Assembly (NCBI RefSeq): GCF_000091305.1
Contig: NC_013929.1
Span: 6,138,001 to 6,202,000, forward strand
DNA: 64,000 nucleotides
Reading direction: 5' to 3'
Source of the DNA: Streptomyces scabiei 87.22
GTDB lineage: Bacteria; Actinomycetota; Actinomycetes; Streptomycetales; Streptomycetaceae
Part shown: piece after piece, positions 34,801-43,139 of the stretch
Layout: each line of letters begins with the position of its first letter
How positions within the stretch are numbered: position 1 is the first letter of the stretch
Program-made: the position numbers and the translations under genes
Notes under the pieces: model-generated
Databases searched by the model: none
What the model saw: only the letters and a program-made list of their open reading frames with translations
Told to the model about the DNA's origin: nothing

Positions 34801-36783
34801 ACCGCCCGCGGCGCCTGGGAGTCGGTCAAGCGGCACTTCCGTGAGGTGGGCGTCGACACGCAGTCCGAGGACTTCACGGTCGTCGGCATCGGGGACATGT
34901 CCGGTGACGTGTTCGGCAACGGCATGCTGCTCAGCGAGCACATCCGGCTCGTCGCCGCCTTCGACCACCGGCACATCTTCATCGACCCCAGCCCCGACGC
35001 GGCCACCTCCTACGCCGAACGCCGCCGGGTCTTCGAGCTGCCCCGCTCCAGCTGGGCCGACTACGACACCGACCTGATCTCCACCGGCGGCGGCGTCTTC
35101 CCGCGCACCGCCAAGGCGATCCCGATCAACGCCCACATCCGGGACGTCCTCGGCATCGAGGACAAGGTCGCCAAGATGACCCCGGCCGACCTGATGAAGG
35201 CGATCCTCAAGGCCCCGGTCGATCTGCTGTGGAACGGCGGCATCGGCACGTACGTGAAGGCGTCCACCGAGTCGCACGCCGACGTCGGCGACAAGGCCAA
35301 CGACGCCATCCGGGTCGACGGAGGGGACCTCAGGGTCCAGGTCGTCGGCGAGGGCGGCAACCTCGGCCTGACCCAGCTGGGCCGGATCGAGTTCGCGCAG
35401 ACCGGCGGGCGGGTCAACACCGACGCCATCGACAACAGCGCGGGCGTGGACACCTCCGACCACGAGGTGAACATCAAGATCCTGCTCAACGGCCTGGTCG
35501 CCGAGGGCGACATGACGGTCAAGCAGCGCAACAAGCTGCTCGCCGAGATGACCGACGAGGTCGGCCACCTCGTCCTGCGCAACAACTACGCGCAGAACAC
35601 GGCGATCGCCAACGCCCTCGCCCAGTCCCCGGACATGCTCCACGCCCAGCAGCGCTTCATGCGCCACCTGGTCAGGGAGGGCCGCCTCGACCGGGCGATC
35701 GAATTCCTGCCCACCGACCGGCAGATCCGCGAGCGCCTCAACGCGGGCCAGGGCCTCACCGGCCCCGAGACGGCCGTCCTGCTCGCCTACACGAAGATCA
35801 CCGTCGCCGAGGAGCTGCTGCACACCGAGCTGCCCGACGACACCTACCTGCGCAAGCTGCTGCACGCGTACTTCCCGGCCGCGCTGGGCGAACGGTTCCC
35901 CGAGCACATCGACAGCCACCCGCTGAGCCGTGAGATCGTCACGACCCTGCTGGTCAACGACACGGTCAACACGGGCGGTACGAGCTTCCTGCACCGCCTG
36001 CGGGAGGAGACCGGGGCCTCGCTGGAGGAGATCGTCCGGGCGCAGACCGCGTCCCGCGCGATCTTCGGGTCGGGCGCGGTGTGGGACGCCGTCGAGGGCC
36101 TGGACAACAAGGTCGACGCGGCCGTCCAGACCCGGATCCGCCTGCACTCCCGCCGCCTCGTCGAGCGCGGCACACGCTGGCTGCTCAACAACCGGCCGCA
36201 GCCGCTGCAACTCGCCGAGACCATCGCGTTCTTCACCGAGGGCGTCCACCTGGTCTGGGGCGAGCTGCCCAAGCTGCTGCGCGGCGCGGACCTGGAGTGG
36301 TACCAGGAGATCCACGACGAGCTGACGGGCGCCGGGGTCCCGGAGGAGCTGGCCACGCGGGTCGCGGGCTTCTCCTCCGCCTTCCCCACGCTCGACATCG
36401 TCGCCGTCGCGGACCGGGTCGGCCGGACGCCGATGGAGGTCGCCGAGGTGTACTACGACCTCGCCGACCGGCTGAGCATCACCCAGCTGATGGACCGCAT
36501 CATCGAGCTGCCGCGTGCCGACCGCTGGCAGTCCATGGCCCGCGCGGCGATCCGCGAGGACCTGTACGCGGCGCACGCCTCCCTCACGGCCGAGGTCCTC
36601 TCCGCGGGCAACGGCTCCTCCACGCCCGAGCAGCGCTTCAAGGTGTGGGAGCAGAAGAACGCCGCGCTGCTGGGCCGGGCGCGGACGACCCTGGAGGAGA
36701 TCCAGACCTCCGACGCGTTCGACCTCGCCAACCTGTCGGTGGCGATGCGGACGATGAGGACGCTGCTGCGCTCGCACTCGTAG
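31810..36783 (+). CDS. gdh: NAD-specific glutamate dehydrogenase, large (180-kDa) type
   Basis: 1657 residues from ATG 31810, matching the ~1650-residue actinobacterial NAD-GDH class. It oxidises glutamate to 2-oxoglutarate and ammonia, feeding the TCA cycle during amino-acid catabolism. The long N-terminal half carries the regulatory ACT-like and helical domains. The catalytic core begins near residue 855 (ARGGLRWSDRREDFRTE) with VPVGAKGGFV near 890, and the Rossmann dinucleotide loop GIGDMSGDVFGNGM lies near 1026. A ~450-residue helical C-terminal domain follows. It is monocistronic, with a long upstream region and a strong terminator. Confidence 0.97.
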   Translation: MQTKLDEAKAELLERAARVAENSPVGGYLPTGTTSESTSGIPDHETVLAFLQRYYLHTAPEDLGGRDPVDVFGAAHSHYRLAENRPQGTANVRVHTPTVEENGWTCSHSVVEVVTDDMPFLVDSVTNELSRQGRGIHVVIHPQVVVRRDVTGKLVELVIEPAAVAAAAAAVAAGETLPHDAHIESWIHVEIDRETDRADLKQINNDLVRVLSDVREAVEDWEKMRDAAVRIADGLTAEPTADDLREQEVEEARELLRWLADDHFTFLGFREYELREDDSLAAVAGTGLGILRSDPHHSGEDQHPVSPSFERLPADARAKAREHKLLVLTKANSRATVHRPSYLDYVGVKKFDAEGNVIGERRFLGLFSSAAYTESVRRVPVVRRKVEDVLRGAGFSPNSHDGRDLLQILETYPRDELFQTSADELRSIVTSVLYLQERRRLRLYLRQDEYGRYYSALVYLPRDRYTTGVRLRIIDILKEELGGISVDFTAWNTESILSRLHFVVRVEPGTELPHLSDADKERLEAKLVEAARSWSDGFAEALNAEVGEERAAEMLRKYGHAVPEGYKADHNPRSAVADLVRLEALDQDEDFELSLYEPVGAAPDERRFKIYRKGGSVSLSAVLPVLNRIGVEVIDERPYELRCADRTTAWIYDFGLRMPRQQTGSADYAGDDARERVQEAFAATWTGQAENDGFNALVLSAGLTWRQAMVLRAYAKYLRQAGSTFSQDYMEDTLRNNVHTTRLLVSLFEARMSPDRQRAGREIVDALLEEVDAALDQVASLDEDRILRSFLTVIKATLRTNFFQEAAGGKPHDYVSMKFDPQAIPDLPAPRPAFEIWVYSPRVEGVHLRFGKVARGGLRWSDRREDFRTEILGLVKAQMVKNTVIVPVGAKGGFVAKQLPDPSVDRDAWLAEGIRSYKTFISALLDITDNMVAGEVTPPADVVRHDEDDTYLVVAADKGTATFSDIANQVAESYNFWLGDAFASGGSAGYDHKGMGITARGAWESVKRHFREVGVDTQSEDFTVVGIGDMSGDVFGNGMLLSEHIRLVAAFDHRHIFIDPSPDAATSYAERRRVFELPRSSWADYDTDLISTGGGVFPRTAKAIPINAHIRDVLGIEDKVAKMTPADLMKAILKAPVDLLWNGGIGTYVKASTESHADVGDKANDAIRVDGGDLRVQVVGEGGNLGLTQLGRIEFAQTGGRVNTDAIDNSAGVDTSDHEVNIKILLNGLVAEGDMTVKQRNKLLAEMTDEVGHLVLRNNYAQNTAIANALAQSPDMLHAQQRFMRHLVREGRLDRAIEFLPTDRQIRERLNAGQGLTGPETAVLLAYTKITVAEELLHTELPDDTYLRKLLHAYFPAALGERFPEHIDSHPLSREIVTTLLVNDTVNTGGTSFLHRLREETGASLEEIVRAQTASRAIFGSGAVWDAVEGLDNKVDAAVQTRIRLHSRRLVERGTRWLLNNRPQPLQLAETIAFFTEGVHLVWGELPKLLRGADLEWYQEIHDELTGAGVPEELATRVAGFSSAFPTLDIVAVADRVGRTPMEVAEVYYDLADRLSITQLMDRIIELPRADRWQSMARAAIREDLYAAHASLTAEVLSAGNGSSTPEQRFKVWEQKNAALLGRARTTLEEIQTSDAFDLANLSVAMRTMRTLLRSHS

Positions 36784-36790
36784 CGGTACG

Positions 36791-36830
36791 GCGAAGGGGG
36801 CGCCCCACGGCTGTGGGGCGCCCCCTTCGC
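36791..36830 (+). terminator. Terminator of gdh
   Basis: An 18-bp perfect stem (36791-36808 with 36813-36830, left arm GCGAAGGGGGCGCCCCAC), loop GGCT, eight bases past the stop. It also lies just beyond the end of the convergent kinase gene. Confidence 0.88.
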
Positions 36831-36845
36831 GTGTGCGGGGCCGGG

Positions 36846-38702
36846 CTACTCGCTGCTCTTCTTCCAGAGCGTCAGCTTGCCCTCGACGCTCGGCACTTCC
36901 CAGCTGTACTCACCCGGGGTCAGCTTGGTGATCTCGTACATGGCGAGGTTGCCGTCCTTGGTCACCGTGCAGAGGAGGGAGCCCTCGGGGATGATCCCGT
37001 CCTTGCCGAAGTCGTCGGGGCCCACGAGGGACGGCAGGGCGTCGGTGTCCGCACCCGTGCGGCACTGCTGGAGGGTGCGGCCCCTGCTCTTGCCCATCGT
37101 GGTCTCGAAGCTCCACTGGCCGTTCTGGATCGACATCTCCCGTGTCTCGTCCCTCATCTCGGCCTTGATGTCGATGCTCGGCCGGTCCAGGTCGATGTAG
37201 GTGTAGTTCTCGGCGGGCGTGCGCAGGACGAAGGACTGATTCTCGAAGGCCAGGGTGAACTTGGTGTCCGCGGACACGGTGGCGGACTCGGAGGGGTCGG
37301 TGACGTCCTGTCCGTCGCCACCGCCGCCCCCGCCGCTTCCGTCGTCGTCGGTGGGAGCGGGGGTCGGGGTGCCCTTGTCCTTGCCCGTGCCGTCGCTCTT
37401 GCCGCTGCCCTTCGTGTCGCTCGCGTCGCTGTCCTTCTTCTCGTTCCCGCCCAGCACGTACACCGCGGCTGCCGCGCCCGAGCCGGCCACGAGGACGAGG
37501 GCCAGGGCGACGAGGGCCGCCTTCAGCCCTCGGCGGCTCTTCTTGGCCGGGGCGGGGGCCTGGCCCGCCTGGGACTGCGGGGTGAGGTGGAAGGTGTCCG
37601 TCGCCGGCGGCGGGTAGCCGTAGCCGGGGGGCTGCGTCTGGGGCGGCGGGCCGAAGCCGGTGGCCTGGCCCGGCTGGGGCGCGCCCTGGGCGGTGCCCGG
37701 TGCGGTTCCCTGTGCCGCCGGGGCCGTGGTCGGCGGGGCGGCCGGGGGTGCGGCGGGCATCTCGGGTGCCGTCGGCTGCGGCGGGCTCTGGACCGACTGC
37801 TCACGGCGGGCGATCTCGGCGGTGAGCGGTGCCGGGAGCCAGCCATGGAAGTCGCCGAGGGCGCGGCCCGCCGACTCCTGGCAGAGCGCGGCCAGTTCCT
37901 CGGTGCCGGCGCGGGCGGCCGGGTCTGCGGTCAGGCAGCGCTCCAGCAGGGGGCGCAGCCGCTCGTCGTACCCGTCGAGCCTCGGTGGCCGCTGGGCGGT
38001 GTTGGCGATCTGGGCGGCGATGGTGATGGCGCCGCCGTCGCCGTACGGGTGGCGTCCGGTGGCCGCGACGGCGGCGATCAGGCCGAGCGAGAAGACGTCG
38101 GTGGCCGGGGTGACCTGCTCGCCGAGCGCGTGCTCCGGGGACATGTACTGCGGGGTGCCGATCAGACCGCCGGACTGGGTCAGGTGGGTGGCGTCGGCGG
38201 CGCGGGCGATACCGAAGTCGATGACGTACGGGCCCTGGGAGCCCAGCAGGATGTTGCTCGGCTTGAGGTCGCGGTGGATGACGCCGGCCGCGTGGATGGA
38301 GGTCAGGGCACGGGCCGCGCAGCCGACGAGCTGGAACACGGCGGGCAGGGGCAGCGGGCCGAAGCCGACCAGGGCGTCGTGCAGGGAGATGCCCGCGATG
38401 AACGCCGAGGCCAGCCAGGGGAGTTCGCCGGTGGTGTCGTGGTCGACCACCGGGACGATGTGGTAGCCCTGCACGCGCCGGGCCGCCTGGACCTCCTGCT
38501 CGAAGCGGCGGCGGAAGTCGGCGTCCTGGCCGTACTCGCGGCGGATGACCTTCAGGGCGACGGGCTGGCCGCCGCGGGTGTGCGACAGATAGACCGTGCC
38601 CATGCCGCCCTCGCCGATCCGGGCGTGCAGGTGGTAGCCGGCGGTCTCTCTCGGGTCCTGCGGTCCCAGTGGGCTCAGGATGTCGCCAGTGCTGCTGCTG
38701 AT
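36846..38702 (-). CDS. Membrane-anchored Ser/Thr protein kinase (apparent ATC start)
   Basis: 618 residues if translation begins at ATC 38702-38700, which lies five bases after GGGGGAGG (38715-38708). The first in-frame ATG (38603) falls inside the glycine-rich loop GEGGMGTVYLS and would remove the ATP lid, and no ATG, GTG or TTG exists between it and the upstream stop at 38771-38769. The kinase has VALKV lysine, HRDLKPSN, DFGIARA and GTPQYMSPEHAL. A Pro/Gln-rich linker leads to one membrane helix (about residues 393-418) and an extracellular domain of about 200 residues. It is similar to the second kinase gene just upstream; S. coelicolor has an adjacent pkaA/pkaB pair. Confidence 0.85.
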   Translation of the reverse strand: MSSSTGDILSPLGPQDPRETAGYHLHARIGEGGMGTVYLSHTRGGQPVALKVIRREYGQDADFRRRFEQEVQAARRVQGYHIVPVVDHDTTGELPWLASAFIAGISLHDALVGFGPLPLPAVFQLVGCAARALTSIHAAGVIHRDLKPSNILLGSQGPYVIDFGIARAADATHLTQSGGLIGTPQYMSPEHALGEQVTPATDVFSLGLIAAVAATGRHPYGDGGAITIAAQIANTAQRPPRLDGYDERLRPLLERCLTADPAARAGTEELAALCQESAGRALGDFHGWLPAPLTAEIARREQSVQSPPQPTAPEMPAAPPAAPPTTAPAAQGTAPGTAQGAPQPGQATGFGPPPQTQPPGYGYPPPATDTFHLTPQSQAGQAPAPAKKSRRGLKAALVALALVLVAGSGAAAAVYVLGGNEKKDSDASDTKGSGKSDGTGKDKGTPTPAPTDDDGSGGGGGGDGQDVTDPSESATVSADTKFTLAFENQSFVLRTPAENYTYIDLDRPSIDIKAEMRDETREMSIQNGQWSFETTMGKSRGRTLQQCRTGADTDALPSLVGPDDFGKDGIIPEGSLLCTVTKDGNLAMYEITKLTPGEYSWEVPSVEGKLTLWKKSSE

Positions 38703-39029
38703 GGGAGCCTCCCCCGGTGCGGTGCCGAACTCCTGTGCTGTGTCTGGGCACTTGAAGCGGTCCGAAGCTTATACGGCACTTATGACACTTGGGGTGGGTG
38801 TTGCGGTTCCCGCGGACCGGGGGGTGAGGACGCGGTAGGGGCGGGGTGGTCCGGTGCGTGTGTCGGGTGCGGGTGCGGGTGCGTGGGGGCTGGTCGCGCA
38901 GTTCCCCGCGCCCCTGAAAAGCAGGGGCTGCGCCCCATGCTTTTCAGGCCCGCAGGGCCTGGGGTTTTAGGGGCGCGGGGAACTGCGCGAGAAGCCCCAC
39001 CGGACCCGCACCCGACACACGCACTCGAC
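38703..39029. other. 327-bp gap between the two kinase genes
   Basis: It holds the putative ribosome-binding site of the downstream kinase and, from 38854 to 39024, a large nested palindrome. No gene. Confidence 0.7.
38854..39024. repeat. Nested palindromic element between the kinase genes
   Basis: Three nested perfect inverted repeats. The outer arms are 21 bp (38854-38874 with 39004-39024), the middle arms 22 bp (38894-38915 with 38969-38990, containing GCGCAGTTCCCCGCGCCCC), and the inner hairpin is CCTGAAAAGCA (38913-38923) with 38938-38948, plus GGGGC/GCCCC inside it. The left half recurs in degraded form at 61066-61147. Confidence 0.85.
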
Positions 39030-40073
39030 TCACGGTTCCCGGCGCACCCGCTGGCGCCATTCCTCGTCCCGGACCGTGATCGGGGCCGTCGGCGGAAGGC
39101 GCCGGACCGTCGGGGCCTCCGAGATGTGCGGCGTCGCTGCCGTCGGCGCCTCCGTCAGTGACAGCGTGCGGAAGGCCGTCTCGATGAGGGCCACCGACGT
39201 GGCGACCGGGGCCGGGAGCCAGCCGTCGAAGTCGCGCACGTCCCGGCGGGCCGCTCCCGCGCAGTGCTCGGCCAGGGCGGCGGCGGAGGGACGGGACGCC
39301 GGGTCGGCGGTGAGGCAGCGGCGCACGATGTCGAGCAGCGGCCGGCCGATGCCGTCCAGGGCGGGCGGGGCGATGTCGGTGGCGGCGATACGGGTCGCGA
39401 TGGCCAGCGGGTTGCCCCGGCCGTACGGGTGGGCGCCGGTGGCGGCGACCGCGGCGATCAGGCCGAGCGCGAAGACGTCCGACGCGGAGGTCACCCGGCG
39501 GCCGAGGGCGTGCTCGGGGGACATGTAGCGCGGGGTGCCGATGAGGCGTCCGGCGGTGGTGAGGGTGGCCGCGCCCGCCGCCCGCGCGATGCCGAAGTCG
39601 AGCAGCCAGGGCCCGTCCGCCGCGAGCAGCACGTTCGCGGGTTTGACGTCACGGTGGATCACCCCGGCGGTGTGCACGGCGTCCAGCGCGTGCGCGGCGC
39701 AGGCCAGCAGCTGCAGGACCGTGGGGACGGGGAGCGGGCCGTGGGTCTCCAGGGCCTGGTCGAGGGGGACACCCGGTACGTAGTGGGTGGCGAGCCAGGG
39801 CCGCTCCGCCCCGGCGTCGTGGTCGACGATCGGCACCAGGTGGTAGCCCGAGACACGGCGTCCGGCGGTCACCTCGCGGGCGAACCGCTCGCGGAAGGCG
39901 GGGCTGCCGGCGTACTCCGGGCGGACCAGTTTCAGCGCGACCGGCTGGCCGCCCCGGCTGCGCGAGAGATAGACCGTGCCCATCCCGCCCTCACCGATCC
40001 GGGCGTACAGCGGATACCCGGCGATCTCCCGCGGATCCTCCACCCGCAGCGGCTCAGGCACCACCCCGCGCAT
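39030..40073 (-). CDS. Soluble Ser/Thr protein kinase
   Basis: 347 residues from ATG 40073 (MRGVVPEPLRVEDPREIAGY), with GGAGGGGG upstream. The in-frame extension to 40205 is low-complexity. The kinase domain has GEGGMGTVYLS, VALKLV, HRDVKPANVLL, DFGIARA and GTPRYMSPEHALG. After the kinase core come a DFDGWLPAPVATS segment and a ~60-residue tail with no membrane helix. It is about 60 percent similar by eye to the membrane-anchored kinase downstream, so the two are probably an ancient duplication. Substrates are unknown. Confidence 0.92.
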   Translation of the reverse strand: MRGVVPEPLRVEDPREIAGYPLYARIGEGGMGTVYLSRSRGGQPVALKLVRPEYAGSPAFRERFAREVTAGRRVSGYHLVPIVDHDAGAERPWLATHYVPGVPLDQALETHGPLPVPTVLQLLACAAHALDAVHTAGVIHRDVKPANVLLAADGPWLLDFGIARAAGAATLTTAGRLIGTPRYMSPEHALGRRVTSASDVFALGLIAAVAATGAHPYGRGNPLAIATRIAATDIAPPALDGIGRPLLDIVRRCLTADPASRPSAAALAEHCAGAARRDVRDFDGWLPAPVATSVALIETAFRTLSLTEAPTAATPHISEAPTVRRLPPTAPITVRDEEWRQRVRREP

Positions 40074-40229
40074 CGACCGCCCCCTCCGCTCAGCCTCTCT
40101 CCGGAGCGTATCGCGGCACGGCCGCGGCGGTGGCGGATGAGGCGACCCGCGCACCACCCGCGCACCGGCGGAGCCGTCCGCCCGAGTGGCTCCGCACCGC
40201 ACCACGGTCTATAGAGGGGAGGGGAACCG

Positions 40230-43139
40230 GTGAAAAACGGGATGAGTGGGGTGAACGCGGACGTGGACCAGCGACCCGCCGTATCGGTCGTCGTGATCGT
40301 CTACAACGACGCGGCCAGGCTGCCCGCGGCCGTCCGCTCAGTGCTGGAGCAGACGCTGCGCGGCGTCGAGGCCGTGATCGTCGACGACCACAGCACGGAC
40401 GGCTCCTACGAGGTGGCCGCCCGCCTCGCCGCCCAGCACCCGGGCCGCGTACGGGCGTACCGGCTGCCCGAGAACAGCGGCGGCTGCGGGGCACCCCGCA
40501 ACGCCGGCATCCGGGAGGCCCGCGGCGAGTACGTCGTCTTCCTCGACAGCGACGACGTCCTGGAGCGCGACGCCTGCCGGAACCTGCTGGAGGCCGCCGA
40601 GACCACCGGCGCCGACCTCGTCTCCGGCCTCTGCGTCCGCGTCCACGTGGACACGCGCGCCCGCAAGGAGGTCAAGTGGTACCCGTGGCTGTACGCCCGC
40701 ACCCGTACCCTCGACTCGATCGCCGAGCTGCCCGACCTGCTGGTCTACGACACCCTGTCGACCAACAAGTGCTACCGCCGGGACTTCCTGGTCGAGGGCG
40801 GCCTGCTGTTCCCCGTCGGCATCCACTACGAGGACCTCTTCTTCTCCGCCCAGGCGTACGCGGCCGCCCGCCGGATCACCCTGATCCCCAACCGGGTCTA
40901 CGACTGGAACGTCGTCCAGAACCCGGGGCCGGCCGCGGCCTCGATCAGCAACCGGCGGGCCGAGATCGCCAACTTCGCCCACCGCATGGAGATCCACCGC
41001 CGGGTGGACCGGCTCCTCGCCGAACGGGGCCTTGTGGAACTGAAGTTCCACAAGGACGTCAAGTTCCTCAAGCACGACCTGGTGCTCCACCTGCGGGACC
41101 TGCCCTTCCGTGACACGGCCTACCGCGAGGAGTTCGCCCGGCTGGCGCGTGCCTATCTGACGTCGGTCGACCCGGCCGCGTACGACGAGGCCGACCCCGT
41201 GCACGCCGTCTGCGCCTTCCTCCTGCGCGAGGGCGACTGGGACAACCTGCTGCCGGCCGTGGACACGCTCACCAACCGTGACAAGGTGTCCGCGCCGCTC
41301 GCCGAGCGCGACGGGCGGGTCTACTGGTGCGCCGAGCACCTGGACGCCCCGGGAGAGGAGGGGGCGTTCGCGCGCCGCGTCCTGGACGTCACCGCACTCG
41401 GTTACCACTCCCGCCCGGTCGGCAGGCTGTTCCTGCGCAACGAGCTGACGCGGTACGAGCGGGACGCGGGAGGCGGGGGCGGTGTCCGGCTCGCCGGACG
41501 CGTCACCAACCCCCTCGGGATCGTCCCGCCCGGCGCCCGGCTCACCGCCGAGCTGGAGTTCTACGCCCGCCGCCCCGGTCTGCGCCTCCAGACCTTCCGG
41601 GTGCCGGTGCCGACCGTCCGGCACGAGGGGCCGTACCTCACCTGGGAGGCCGCCGCCGACATCACGAGGACGCTGCGCCCGCTCGGCATCGTGGACGCCG
41701 TCTGGGACGTACGCCTGCACCTGGACGTCGACGGCGAGCGCACCACCAGCCGGCTCACCGCAGCCGAACCGGGCCTGGTCACCGGCGGGTTGCCGGTCCG
41801 CCCGCGCCTGACCCGGCTGGTCGCCGACCGGATCGAGCCGCAGGTCTCCGCCCGCGGCCACCTCGCCTTCCGGCTGGTCCCCGACAAGAAGGCCCACGCC
41901 CTCGTCACCCGGGGGCTGCGCGGCACACCCGGCCGGCTCGCCAAGTCCGGCTACCGCGGGGCGAGGGCGCTGCGCGCGAGAGCCACCTCGGGGGAAACCA
42001 AGATCCGCCTCTACGAGGAGGTGTTCCGGCGCCTGCCGACGCGCCGGCGCCTGGTGGTCTTCGAGAGCCACCTCGGCCGGCAGTACAGCGACAGCCCCCG
42101 GGCGATCTACGAGGAGATGCGCCGTCAGGGCCTCGACTTCGAGGCGGTGTGGTCCCACACCGGCCGCCCCGAGGGCTTCCCGGCCGACGCCACCCTCGTC
42201 CGCCGCTGGTCCCTGCCGTATCTGCGGGCGCTGGCCCGCGCCGAGTTCTGGATCGACAACCAGAGCTTCCCGCTGAAGCTGACCAAGCGCCCCGGCACGA
42301 CCTACCTCCAGACCTGGCACGGCTCCGCGCTCAAGCGCATGGGCTTCGACGAACCCGGATGGAAGCTCAAGACCCGGGCCGAGCAGGCCGAACAGCAGCG
42401 CACCCTCGACCGCTTCGACCACTTCCTCATCCGCTCCGAGCACGACGTGCGCACCCTGGCGAGGGCCTTCCGGCTCCGGGAGAAGGTGCTGCTGCGGGTG
42501 GGCTACCCCCGCAACGACGCGCTCGTGCGCGCCCGGGGAACCCGTCCCGCCTCCGAACGCCCGCCACTGGCGGCCGAGCTGGGCATCCCGGCGGAGCGGA
42601 AGATCCTGCTCTACGCCCCCACCTTCCGCCACCGGGGACAGCGCCGCCTCGCCCTCCCCTTCGACGTGGAACGCTTCGCCGACACGTTCGGCGACGAGTA
42701 CGTCCTCCTCGTGCGCGCCCACTACCTCGACCACGTCGTGCTCCCCCCGTCGGTCCGGGGCCGGGTCGTCGACGTCTCGGCCCACCACGACGTGACCCCG
42801 CTGCTCGCCCTCGCGGACGCGCTGATCACGGACTACTCGTCGGTGATGTTCGACTACGCCCTCCTCGACCGGCCGATGCTGTTCTTCGCGTACGACTACG
42901 AGGAGTACGTGCACGAGGGCCGGGGCACCTACTTCGACCTGCTGGAACGGGCGCCCGGTCCGGTCGTGCGGACGGAGGAGGAACTGCACGCCGTCCTGCG
43001 GACGATGACGCTGGAGGACCAGACGCTCAAGTACGCCGCCGCGCGCGAGCGGTTCACGGCCGACTTCGGCGAGTACGACAAGGGGACGGCGGCCCAGAGC
43101 GTCGTCGACCAGTTCTTCTCCGGGTGGAGGCGCGCGTGA
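40230..43139 (+). CDS. Bifunctional GT2 glycosyltransferase / TagF-like CDP-polyol phosphotransferase
   Basis: 969 residues from GTG 40230 with AGGGGAGGGG upstream. Residues about 17-240 are a GT-A glycosyltransferase (SVVVIVYND, VDDHSTDGS, FLDSDDVL). A beta-sandwich domain occupies about 400-540. The C-terminal ~390 residues are a TagF-type domain that polymerises glycerol- or ribitol-phosphate. Both catalytic histidines of that family are present: H697 in QTWHGSALK and H831 in VRAHYL; ITDYSSVMFDYALLDRP follows. It probably acts on the cytoplasmic face to build a wall glycopolymer exported by the TagGH genes. It overlaps the GT4 gene as GTGA. Confidence 0.92.
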   Translation: MKNGMSGVNADVDQRPAVSVVVIVYNDAARLPAAVRSVLEQTLRGVEAVIVDDHSTDGSYEVAARLAAQHPGRVRAYRLPENSGGCGAPRNAGIREARGEYVVFLDSDDVLERDACRNLLEAAETTGADLVSGLCVRVHVDTRARKEVKWYPWLYARTRTLDSIAELPDLLVYDTLSTNKCYRRDFLVEGGLLFPVGIHYEDLFFSAQAYAAARRITLIPNRVYDWNVVQNPGPAAASISNRRAEIANFAHRMEIHRRVDRLLAERGLVELKFHKDVKFLKHDLVLHLRDLPFRDTAYREEFARLARAYLTSVDPAAYDEADPVHAVCAFLLREGDWDNLLPAVDTLTNRDKVSAPLAERDGRVYWCAEHLDAPGEEGAFARRVLDVTALGYHSRPVGRLFLRNELTRYERDAGGGGGVRLAGRVTNPLGIVPPGARLTAELEFYARRPGLRLQTFRVPVPTVRHEGPYLTWEAAADITRTLRPLGIVDAVWDVRLHLDVDGERTTSRLTAAEPGLVTGGLPVRPRLTRLVADRIEPQVSARGHLAFRLVPDKKAHALVTRGLRGTPGRLAKSGYRGARALRARATSGETKIRLYEEVFRRLPTRRRLVVFESHLGRQYSDSPRAIYEEMRRQGLDFEAVWSHTGRPEGFPADATLVRRWSLPYLRALARAEFWIDNQSFPLKLTKRPGTTYLQTWHGSALKRMGFDEPGWKLKTRAEQAEQQRTLDRFDHFLIRSEHDVRTLARAFRLREKVLLRVGYPRNDALVRARGTRPASERPPLAAELGIPAERKILLYAPTFRHRGQRRLALPFDVERFADTFGDEYVLLVRAHYLDHVVLPPSVRGRVVDVSAHHDVTPLLALADALITDYSSVMFDYALLDRPMLFFAYDYEEYVHEGRGTYFDLLERAPGPVVRTEEELHAVLRTMTLEDQTLKYAAARERFTADFGEYDKGTAAQSVVDQFFSGWRRA

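Noticed and set aside
34066..36777. A 903-codon open frame antisense to glutamate dehydrogenase
   Set aside because: High-GC codon-position shadow of a conserved gene; low-complexity Val/Asp/Gly/Arg translation.
38894..38990. A simple terminator for the soluble kinase gene
   Set aside because: Three nested arm pairs and a related copy elsewhere point to a dispersed element, although it may also stop transcription.
40338..42989. An 883-codon open frame antisense to the 969-aa fusion protein
   Set aside because: Shadow of a gene with clear catalytic motifs on the plus strand.
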